DNA from: JAGMXM01 sp964458325
GTDB lineage: Bacteria; Verrucomicrobiota; Verrucomicrobiia; Limisphaerales; UBA1319
NCBI GenBank assembly: GCA_964458325.1
Contig: CAYWIM010000076.1
Coordinates: 1 to 23,990 of the forward strand
DNA length: 23,990 bases
Direction of reading: 5' to 3'
The translations under genes were made by a program, and so were the position numbers. Shown one piece after another: positions 1 through 5,468 of this stretch. Positions within the stretch are counted from its first letter, which is position 1, and each line of letters starts with the position of its first letter. The notes under the pieces were generated by a model that did not search any database, was not told the origin of the DNA, and saw nothing but the letters and a program-made list of their open reading frames with translations.

Positions 1-46
1 GCTTTTGCAGCTCTTTCAATCCCCTCCCGGGTAACAAAACTTTTGG

Positions 47-60
47 CGCAATTCGTTGCG
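47..60. other. Small hairpin with TTCG tetraloop upstream of rpmE
   Basis: CGCAA-TTCG-TTGCG forms a 5-bp stem closed by a TTCG loop, a very stable RNA tetraloop. No T-tract follows on either strand, so it is a poor intrinsic terminator. It lies upstream of the predicted rpmE promoter and may be the end of a neighbouring transcript beyond the window. The rest of 1-81 shows no gene. Confidence 0.3.
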
Positions 61-81
61 GCCCGTGACTCAAATTCCCGC

Positions 82-109
82 TTGTCATTTGGGCTGGGGT
101 TGGTAGTTT
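82..109 (+). promoter_or_regulatory. Candidate sigma70-type promoter of rpmE
   Basis: TTGTCA (82-87, five of six to TTGACA) is followed after 16 nt by TAGTTT (104-109), a weak -10 match. Transcription would start near 116, giving a leader of only a few bases before the ATG at 123. Judged by eye only. Confidence 0.35.
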
Positions 110-122
110 ATCGCGTCTTTGT

Positions 123-368
123 ATGCGAGCTGATATACATCCGAAGTACTTGAACGCGGAAATCCGCTGCGCCTGCGGCAACGTGATTCAAACACGGTCG
201 ACCCGGCCGACCATTCTGATCGGCATCTGCAATGCCTGCCATCCGTTCTACACGGGAACGCAGAAATTTGTCGACACGGCGGGCCGAGTGGACAAGTTCC
301 AGCAGCGTCTTGCCAAGACCCAGGCTGCGCAAGCCGCGATCACGTCCGCCAAGAAGAAGCGGAAGTAG
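123..368 (+). CDS. rpmE: 50S ribosomal protein L31, zinc-binding form
   Basis: 81 residues, a normal length for L31, a large-subunit protein that helps bridge to the small subunit. The zinc-type (C+) signature is visible: C16 and C18 (RCACGN) and C36 and C39 (GICNACHPFYTG). The family block GTQKFVDTAGRVDKFQQR follows near residues 45-62, with a lysine-rich tail (SAKKKRK). The ATG at 123 gives the expected start MRADIHPKY; no clear Shine-Dalgarno is seen. prfA follows 67 bp downstream, a common pairing, but an intrinsic terminator stands between them. The cysteine set suggests the zinc-replete paralogue and not the zinc-free, Zur-controlled one. Confidence 0.95.
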   Translation: MRADIHPKYLNAEIRCACGNVIQTRSTRPTILIGICNACHPFYTGTQKFVDTAGRVDKFQQRLAKTQAAQAAITSAKKKRK

Positions 369-383
369 CATCCACGGTTTTCT

Positions 384-430
384 CCGCCCGCACCGGGATC
401 GCCGAATCCCCTGCGGGCGGTCTTATTTTT
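384..430 (+). terminator. Intrinsic terminator or attenuator between rpmE and prfA
   Basis: CCGCCCGCA (384-392) pairs exactly with TGCGGGCGG (412-420). An inner stem, GGGAT (395-399) with ATCCC (406-410), stacks inside it. TCTTATTTTT (421-430) follows directly, the classic layout of a rho-independent terminator. The T-tract ends 5 nt before the prfA ATG, so the hairpin may act as an attenuator that sets how much prfA is read from the rpmE promoter. Confidence 0.85.
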
Positions 431-435
431 GCCTG

Positions 436-1533
436 ATGGATTTGGGCCCCTACATCGAGCGGCTGGCTCGCCGGCAGGCCGAAGTGGAGGCTGCGCTCAG
501 CGACGCTGGCGTGTTCGCTCAGCCGCAGCGGGCTCAGGAGCTGGGCCGCGAGTTCGCCCGGCTCCGGGAGCTGTCCGAGGCAGGCCAGGCTTGGCTCAAG
601 ACGCGTCGGGATCTCGAGGAGAACCGCCAATTGCTGGCCGCCGAAAGCGGGGAATCGGAGCTGGCGCAGCTGGTCCGGGAGGATCTCGATAGGCTCGAGC
701 AGCAGGAATCCCGGCTGACCCGCGAGCTGATGGCCGGACTGGTTCCGCCCGATCCCGCCGATTCCCGCAACACGATTGTCGAGATCCGCGCCGGCGCCGG
801 GGGGATGGAATCGTCGCTGTTCGCTGCGGATCTGTACCGGATGTACGCGCGATATGCCGAGACGCGCGGATGGAAAGTCGAGACCATGGATTCGAGCGCA
901 TCGGATCTGGGCGGTTTCAAGGAGATCATCTTCAGCGTGGCGGGCGTGGATGTGTATAAGCGCCTCAAATTCGAGAGCGGGGTGCATCGGGTCCAGCGCG
1001 TCCCTGCCACCGAGGCGCAGGGCCGGATCCACACCAGCACCGTCACCGTGGCGGTGCTTCCCGAGGCTCAGGAGGTCGACGTCGAGATCAAGCCCGACGA
1101 GATCGAGATCACCGTCTGCCGGGCGTCGGGTCCGGGCGGCCAGGGGGTCAACACCACCGATTCGGCCGTGCAGATCCTGCACAAGCCGAGCGGTTTGGTC
1201 GTGCGGTGCGCGGACCAGCGGTCCCAGCAGAAGAACAAGGCGCGGGCTCTCACCGTTCTGCGATCGCGTTTGCTCGAACAACGCGTGGCGGAGGAAGACG
1301 CGCGGTATGCAGCCCAGCGGCGCGCCCAGGTCGGCACCGGCGAGCGCAACGAGCGGATCCGGACCTATAACTTTCCTCAGAACCGGGTGACCGACCACCG
1401 CATCGAGCTGACCCTGTATAACCTGACCAGCGTGGTGGACGGCGACATCGATTGCCTGATCGATCCGCTGATGAACGACGATCTGAACCGGCGGATTGCC
1501 CAATGGACAGAGACGATTCCGGGAATGGCATGA
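436..1533 (+). CDS. prfA: Peptide chain release factor 1 (RF1)
   Basis: 365 residues, close to the usual 360. RF1 reads UAA and UAG at the ribosomal A site and triggers peptide release. The GGQ loop that reaches the peptidyl-transferase centre is at residues 234-236 (GPGGQGVN). The stop-codon reading tripeptide is PAT, in HRVQRVPATEAQGRIHTS, which marks RF1 rather than RF2. The reading frame is open further upstream, but the ATG at 436 aligns with RF1 N termini and avoids translating the terminator. No Shine-Dalgarno lies before it. The stop overlaps the next start as ATGA (1530-1533), so translation is probably coupled. The methyltransferase gene prmC, often next to prfA, does not follow here. 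Confidence 0.95.
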   Translation: MDLGPYIERLARRQAEVEAALSDAGVFAQPQRAQELGREFARLRELSEAGQAWLKTRRDLEENRQLLAAESGESELAQLVREDLDRLEQQESRLTRELMAGLVPPDPADSRNTIVEIRAGAGGMESSLFAADLYRMYARYAETRGWKVETMDSSASDLGGFKEIIFSVAGVDVYKRLKFESGVHRVQRVPATEAQGRIHTSTVTVAVLPEAQEVDVEIKPDEIEITVCRASGPGGQGVNTTDSAVQILHKPSGLVVRCADQRSQQKNKARALTVLRSRLLEQRVAEEDARYAAQRRAQVGTGERNERIRTYNFPQNRVTDHRIELTLYNLTSVVDGDIDCLIDPLMNDDLNRRIAQWTETIPGMA

Positions 1534-3218
1534 GCATCGAGGGCCTCATCTTCGATTTCGACGGCACGCTGGCCGACACGATGCCCCTGCATTGGCGGGT
1601 GTGGAGGGGCATTGCCGAGCGGCACGGATTCCGGTTCACGCAGGAGGAATTTTACGCCTTGGGCGGCGTGCCGTCGCGGGAGATCGTGCGGCAGTTGGCC
1701 CGGGAACAGTCGCTCGAGCTGGATGCGCTCGAGGTGGCTCGGGAGAAGGAGGAGGGATACCTCGAGCGCCTCGGCGAGATCCGCCCCATCGAGCCGATCG
1801 TGGCGATCGTTCGCCGGCATTTCGGTAAGCTGCCGATGGCCGTCGCCTCGGGAGGATCCCGACGCGTGATCGAGCGCGTCCTCGTTCGGCTGCAGCTTCG
1901 CGACTTTTTCGACACCGTGGTGACCAACGAGGATGTCCAGCGCCACAAGCCTGCGCCGGACACTTTCCTCGAAGCGGCCCGGCGCCTGAACGTGCTCCCG
2001 GCTCGATGCCAGGCCTACGAGGATACCGACATCGGTCTCGAGTCGATCCGGGCTGCCGGCATGCAGGCCGTCGATGTCCGCGAATTCCTCCGCCTGCACG
2101 CGGAGGGCGGATCCCAGGTCCCGGCGCCGTTCCTTCTTGAGCTTATGAATGCTTCATCGATCCGTGACCCGAACCGGCATCGCCCGGCGATGCCGCGGCG
2201 GCGGTTTTTGGGACTGGCGGGAGCTGCCGGCGCCCTGGCGGCCCATCCGAGCGCGTCCCTCGCTTCCAACCAGCGCATGCCCGAGGCCGATCGCCCATAC
2301 CGGTTCCAGTTCGCCCTGAACACCGGCACGATCCGCGGACAAAAGCTCCGTCTGCCCGAGCAGATCGATGTGATCGCCCAAGCTGGCTATGACGGCATCG
2401 AGCCGTGGACCGGCGACCTGGGCGAATACGTCCAATCGGGCGGGTCATTGGCAGATCTCCGGAAGCGTTGCGAGGACCGGGGACTCAAGGTCGTCAGTGC
2501 CATTGGATTTGCCGCGTGGGTCGTCGACGACGACGCCCAGCGAGCCAAGGGCCTCGAGCAGTTGAAACGCGAGATGGATCAATTGTCGCAAGTGGGCGGC
2601 ACACACATCGCTGCCCCGCCCGCCGGCGCGAACCGGCCCGGTGTGAAGATCGATCTGGATCGGGCCGCCGAGCGCTACCGGGCCATCCTCGAGCTCGGAC
2701 GCAGCCTGGGTGTCATCCCTCAAGTGGAAGTATGGGGGTCGTCCGCCAACCTGAGCCAAGTGGCCGAGGCACTGTATGTGGCAGCGCGGTCGGGGCATCC
2801 GGATGCATGCGTCCTGGCCGACGCGTTTCACATGTACAAGGCGGGGACCGAGCCGGCCGCGCTTCGGCTCCTGGGGCGGCAGGCCGTCCACTGCTTTCAC
2901 ATGAACGATTATCCGGCGGCGCCGCCCCGGGAAGCCATCCGGGATGCCGAGCGCGTATGGCCGGGCGATGGCGTCGCGCCGTTGGCCCAGATCCTGCGGA
3001 TCCTCGCCGACAACCATTGCCGGGTATTCCTGTCCCTCGAGCTGTTTAATCCGGAGTATTGGAAGCTGCCCGCCATCGAAGCCGCAAAGACCGGTCTGGC
3101 CAAGATGAAAGCGGCGGTCGAGTCTGCGGGTCTACTTTTAAACGCCCGGTCAGGGGACCGGGCCTACACGGTAGCGGGCGCTGGCGATGCAGGCCGCGTG
3201 CCCTCATGCGGCGCTTGA
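1530..3218 (+). CDS. HAD-family sugar phosphatase/phosphomutase read in frame into a Tat-signal TIM-barrel isomerase
   Basis: One open frame of 562 codons from the ATG that overlaps the prfA stop. Residues 1 to about 200 are a HAD subfamily IA enzyme like YqaB or beta-phosphoglucomutase: DxD nucleophile motif D9/D11 (FDFDGTLAD), motif II serine in VASGGS, motif III lysine in RHKPAPDTF, and acidic motif IV in YEDTDIG. YqaB-like proteins end just after AVDVR, and here the frame runs on without a stop. Next comes a twin-arginine signal (RRRFLGLAGAAGALAAHPS), then a xylose-isomerase-like TIM barrel. An export signal in the middle of a protein makes little sense, so two proteins were probably intended, either through internal starts or because a stop codon was lost. 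Substrate unknown; likely a phosphosugar for the HAD part. Confidence 0.75.
   Translation: MSIEGLIFDFDGTLADTMPLHWRVWRGIAERHGFRFTQEEFYALGGVPSREIVRQLAREQSLELDALEVAREKEEGYLERLGEIRPIEPIVAIVRRHFGKLPMAVASGGSRRVIERVLVRLQLRDFFDTVVTNEDVQRHKPAPDTFLEAARRLNVLPARCQAYEDTDIGLESIRAAGMQAVDVREFLRLHAEGGSQVPAPFLLELMNASSIRDPNRHRPAMPRRRFLGLAGAAGALAAHPSASLASNQRMPEADRPYRFQFALNTGTIRGQKLRLPEQIDVIAQAGYDGIEPWTGDLGEYVQSGGSLADLRKRCEDRGLKVVSAIGFAAWVVDDDAQRAKGLEQLKREMDQLSQVGGTHIAAPPAGANRPGVKIDLDRAAERYRAILELGRSLGVIPQVEVWGSSANLSQVAEALYVAARSGHPDACVLADAFHMYKAGTEPAALRLLGRQAVHCFHMNDYPAAPPREAIRDAERVWPGDGVAPLAQILRILADNHCRVFLSLELFNPEYWKLPAIEAAKTGLAKMKAAVESAGLLLNARSGDRAYTVAGAGDAGRVPSCGA
2145..3218 (+). other. Alternative separate gene: Tat-exported sugar isomerase/epimerase-like TIM barrel
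   Basis: If the frame is really two genes, this one starts at the ATG at 2145 (357 residues) or at 2190 (342 residues, MPRRRFLGLAGAAG). The latter puts the twin-arginine motif at the very N terminus. The domain is AP-endonuclease-2/xylose-isomerase-like, as in hydroxypyruvate isomerase and sugar phosphate epimerases. Probable metal ligands in family order are E in PQVEVWG, D in VLADAFHMYK, H in HCFHMNDYP and E in LSLELFNPEYW. No strong Shine-Dalgarno precedes either ATG. The last 25 or so residues, after KAAVESAG, are encoded by the hairpin repeat at 3140-3390 and the stop codon is supplied by that repeat, so the original C terminus was probably replaced. Confidence 0.6.
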
Positions 3219-3390
3219 TGACATGGCTCCTCCAAACGCCGGGTCGGGTGACCCGGCCTACAAGGCGGTAGACGCTGGCAATCGAGGCCGCGTGCCCTCA
3301 TGCGGCGCTTGATGACATGGCTCCAAACGCCGGGTCGGGTGACCCGGCCTACAAGGCGGTGGACGCTGGCAATCGAGGCCGCGTGGCCTC
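3140..3390. repeat. Tandem repeat of two-hairpin units, about 2.7 copies
   Basis: Units begin with AAACGCC at 3140, 3234 and 3325 (periods 94 and 91); the third is cut short near 3390. Hairpin 1 is GCCGGGTC-GGGT-GACCCGGC at 3238-3257 and 3329-3348. In copy 1 (3144-3163) it is GCCCGGTC-AGGG-GACCGGGC, where both arms have changed and pairing is kept. Hairpin 2 is GCCGCGTG-CCCT-CATGCGGC at 3193-3212 and 3287-3306. The array lies between convergent genes, encodes the last residues of the upstream protein, and could end transcription from both sides. It looks like a REP-type mobile palindromic element. No spacers are present, so it is not CRISPR. Confidence 0.85.
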
Positions 3391-4086
3391 TTAATCCCGG
3401 TCGCCCCGCAGGATGAGCGCCCAGTGGAGCAACTCCATCAGGGATGCGACCATGGCGGCCACATAAGTCATCGCAGCGCCGCTCAGGACGCGGCTGACCC
3501 CGGCGCTTTCGCGGGCGGTGATCAAGCCGAGGCTGAGCAGCTTCTCTTTGGCACGCCGGCTGGCGTTGAACTCGACCGGCAACGTCACCATCTGGAACAG
3601 GGTGATGATCGCAAAAATCCCGACAGCAATCCCGGCCAGCTTAGCCAATCCCATGAAAAAGCTCAGCAGGATGATCCCATACACGGCCGAGGAGGCAAAC
3701 TGAGTCACGGGCACCAGCATCATCCGGAACTTGAGGGGCGCATAAGCGGCCTGATGCTGCAGCGCATGGCCCGCTTCGTGCGCCGCCACGCCCAAAGCGG
3801 CCAGGCTCGTGCTCTGAAAATTGGCTGAGGACAGAAACAGCGCTTTCCGGGTGGGATCGTAATGATCGGTCAAATGACCGCCGACTTCGGCAACGGCCAC
3901 CTGGGACAGGCCGGCGTGGTCGAGAATGATCCGGGCCGCCTCGGCGCCAGTCAGGCCGCGCTCGGAGGGCACCCTCGAGTAACGGGCATAGGCTGCCTTG
4001 AGCTTGATCTGGGCGTATAGCCCCAGAACGATGCCTGGAATCATCAGCCACCAGTATTGGTCGATAATCATCAGTCCCAGTGTCAT
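3391..4086 (-). CDS. YugP-family membrane zinc metallopeptidase
   Basis: 231 residues, normal for the neutral zinc metallopeptidase family typified by Bacillus YugP. The zinc-binding HExxH is in VAAHEAGHALQHQ (near residues 100-112), and the family block LPVEFNASRRAKEKL lies near 165-180. Hydrophobic stretches at the N terminus (LMIPGIVLGLYA), mid-protein (YGIILLSFFMGLAKLAGIAVGIFAIITL, here split for reading) and near the C terminus suggest three to four membrane segments. GAGG-like sequence GAGG sits 8 nt before the first ATG, supporting the start at 4086; an inner ATG six codons on is possible. It is convergent with the TIM-barrel gene. The physiological substrate of this family is not known. 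Confidence 0.85.
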   Translation of the reverse strand: MTLGLMIIDQYWWLMIPGIVLGLYAQIKLKAAYARYSRVPSERGLTGAEAARIILDHAGLSQVAVAEVGGHLTDHYDPTRKALFLSSANFQSTSLAALGVAAHEAGHALQHQAAYAPLKFRMMLVPVTQFASSAVYGIILLSFFMGLAKLAGIAVGIFAIITLFQMVTLPVEFNASRRAKEKLLSLGLITARESAGVSRVLSGAAMTYVAAMVASLMELLHWALILRGDRD

Positions 4087-4108
4087 TTGTATTGCCTCGT
4101 TCCGATTC

Positions 4109-4127
4109 GGCCGGGACCGTCCCGGCC
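4109..4127. promoter_or_regulatory. Perfect 19-bp palindrome upstream of the zinc peptidase gene
   Basis: GGCCGGGACCGTCCCGGCC has two 9-bp arms around a single central base. It lies 22 bp upstream of the peptidase start codon, a place where an operator or a leader hairpin would act. Its GC-rich character also recalls the hairpin repeat at 3140-3390, so a stray repeat arm is another reading. Confidence 0.5.
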
Positions 4128-4188
4128 AGACCGTCTCATTGTTCTGGCCGACTGGCCGATACTATGTCACAGGTTGGGCGGTTTTTCA

Positions 4189-4347
4189 AAGCGAATCAAA
4201 CAGTGGCTGGAGAAGTTAGCGGACCAAAGGTTGAGTTTGACCGATTGTCTGTCGTTCGCGCTGATGCGGCGCGAAGGGATCGGGGCCGTTTTTGGCTTCG
4301 ATCATCATTTCGAGCTGGCGGGCTTCGAAATGTGGCCCCGGCTCTAA
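4189..4347 (+). pseudogene. 3' remnant of a PIN-domain toxin gene (VapC type)
   Basis: The frame reads KRIKQWLEKLADQRLSLTD, then CLSFALMRREGIGAVFGFDH, then HFELAGFEMWPRL and TAA. This matches the last third of VapC-type PIN ribonucleases: the TDxxSFxxM helix with its conserved aspartate, and FDxHFxxAGF with the last acidic residue. The N-terminal two thirds, including the first catalytic aspartate, is missing; upstream lies the peptidase promoter region. No partner antitoxin is seen next to it. It is most likely a decayed toxin gene, truncated at its 5' end. The left boundary is approximate. Confidence 0.65.
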
Positions 4348-4413
4348 GATTCATCGAGCTTTTTGTCCCTTTTCCGCCGCCTCGATTTCCGCCCAGGATT
4401 TCCGGCAGGACCG

Positions 4414-4608
4414 TCAAGCTCCCGAAGGTTCAGGGGCGGAGAGGTTGCGGCAGATTCGGCGGGAGAGGTGCCGGCCGATTTCGATGTGGCGAGGCACAGC
4501 CTCCTTGCGGCGAGTTCAGGGATTCCACCAGACCGCGTGCTGCGCGCCCTCGCGGTAGAATTCGCAACCGTGGGCCTGCAAGTGACGCAGCAGATCGCGG
4601 CGTTTCAT
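4414..4608 (-). pseudogene. hicA: HicA mRNA interferase toxin, broken by one in-frame TGA
   Basis: The minus frame begins MKRRDLLRHLQAHGCEFYRE and goes on GAQHAVWWNP, which is HicA up to the histidine used in RNA cleavage. Then TGA (4516-4518) interrupts. Directly after, in the same frame, come TRRKEAVPRHIEIGRHLSRR and ICRNLSAPEPSGA, the normal C-terminal half of HicA, ending with a second TGA at 4414-4416. Ignoring the first stop gives 64 codons, the usual size (about 60). One base change such as CGA to TGA explains it. The start overlaps the hicB stop as ATGA, so the pair was one operon, hicB first. The 30-residue product is very unlikely to be toxic. Confidence 0.85.
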
Positions 4609-4820
4609 GCCAGTTCGAGCACGTGCTGCTCCGCGCCTTGGCGAGCCAGACTCGCCAACTCTTCGCGCTGGATTTCCAGGATCAGCTTGATGGCTTCGGT
4701 CAGGCTCTTCAGGCATGCAGTCTTTGTGCGACCTTGGCCGTTGGCGCCGGGCACCTCCGGGCAGAACGCGGTGAACCATTTGCCGTCGCGCTGAACCACG
4801 GCGGTGTAGCGATTTCTCAT
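4605..4820 (-). CDS. hicB: HicB-family antitoxin, intact
   Basis: 71 residues. The HicB partial RNase H-like fold is visible: RYTAVVQRDGKWFTAFCPEV, then PGANGQGRTKTACLKSLTEA and an amphipathic helix IKLILEIQREELASLARQG. No separate DNA-binding domain follows, so this is the short form. In the family HicB binds and silences the HicA ribonuclease. Here the partner gene downstream carries a nonsense mutation, so the antitoxin appears orphaned but not yet decayed. Its start codon overlaps, on the other strand, a possible start of the relic at 4819-5343. Confidence 0.85.
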   Translation of the reverse strand: MRNRYTAVVQRDGKWFTAFCPEVPGANGQGRTKTACLKSLTEAIKLILEIQREELASLARQGAEQHVLELA

Positions 4821-5343
4821 GCTGGCAAGCTACGCGCGGCGGAGCGGACCGACAATAGCAAAAAGGTGTTGTCCCGTCCGCTGGCCCTGGGCGACGCTCG
4901 TTTTCGTCCTTCTGCTTTCAGCCTCTTGCCTTCCGGCTTGGGGGCAGGATTAAGCCATTGACTGGTCCACGGTGGACGGCGGCGGGGGCGCCAGCACCGG
5001 CGGCGTGTTTACCGTCAGCGGCAGGCTCGGGCAGCCGGATGCCGGGACCATGAGCGGGGGCAACGCCAGCGGGCAGAGCTTCGCGGCGGGCTGCCGCGCC
5101 AAGGCGAATCACCACGGCAGCTTCGTTTGGGTCGATGGCGCCGAGGCCGATTTTGAGTCCTCTCGTGATAATGAATTTGCCATCCGCGCTTCCGGTGGTG
5201 TGCGTGTGGTAGGCGGCCCGGTTAAGGCGACCGGTGGTCTAATCATCGAAACCCGCGACAAAGATCCGGACGAGCCGGTCACCGGCCAGATGTGGCTCAT
5301 CAAGTGCATGGAACAGCTTTTCCTCGACTTGAGCCGGGCATAG
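4819..5343 (+). pseudogene. Chimeric relic of secreted proteins with an in-frame TAA
   Basis: The frame opens with a good signal peptide (WPWATLVFVLLLSASCLPAW, then GQD), meets TAA at 4951-4953, and continues AIDWSTVDGGGGASTGGVFT and VSGRLGQPDAGTMSGGN. That is the N-terminal motif of a secreted family common in Verrucomicrobiota, where a tyrosine usually stands at the stop position. The family normally goes on YTLxGGFW, but here the frame switches to ASGQSFAAGCRAKANHHGSF and DNEFAIRASGGV, which recalls head repeats of trimeric adhesin or S74-tail proteins. So a truncated gene seems joined to a piece of another, with a nonsense codon. A 124-residue product from the GTG at 4972 cannot be ruled out but lacks a signal peptide. 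Confidence 0.55.
4827..4855 (-). promoter_or_regulatory. Candidate promoter of hicB
   Basis: Read on the minus strand, TTGTCG (4855-4850) and TAGCTT (4832-4827) are separated by exactly 17 nt. Only 6 nt separate the -10 box from the hicB ATG, so transcription would start at or inside the start codon, giving a leaderless message. No Shine-Dalgarno is visible, which fits. Confidence 0.45.
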
Positions 5344-5468
5344 TTGGGATCGTCAGCAGCGGTTTGCCGTCGGCGTACTGTCCCTGGATCACCACGACGA
5401 CGCCGAGCAGGTCGGGCCGCCGCTCGTCCTAAATGTCAATGTTCGATGTTTGACCCCATTGCCTGATC
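5344..5468. other. Intergenic stretch after prfC
   Basis: No gene is convincing here. An AT-richer patch at 5430-5455 holds an imperfect direct repeat (ATGTTCG/ATGTTTG) and short inverted ends (TCAA/TTGA). No clear terminator for prfC is seen. Confidence 0.4.

Noticed and set aside
340..1503. Minus-strand open frame of 387 codons
   Set aside because: Antisense to prfA, whose GGQ and PAT motifs leave no doubt about the coding strand.
3140..3390. CRISPR array
   Set aside because: The repeats are direct tandem copies 91-94 bp long with no unique spacers and no cas genes nearby.
4516..4518. TGA in hicA read as a sense codon or selenocysteine
   Set aside because: Other genes here (prfA, nanA, SNF2, prfC) end with TGA and homologues need no selenocysteine at this place; a simple nonsense mutation is enough.
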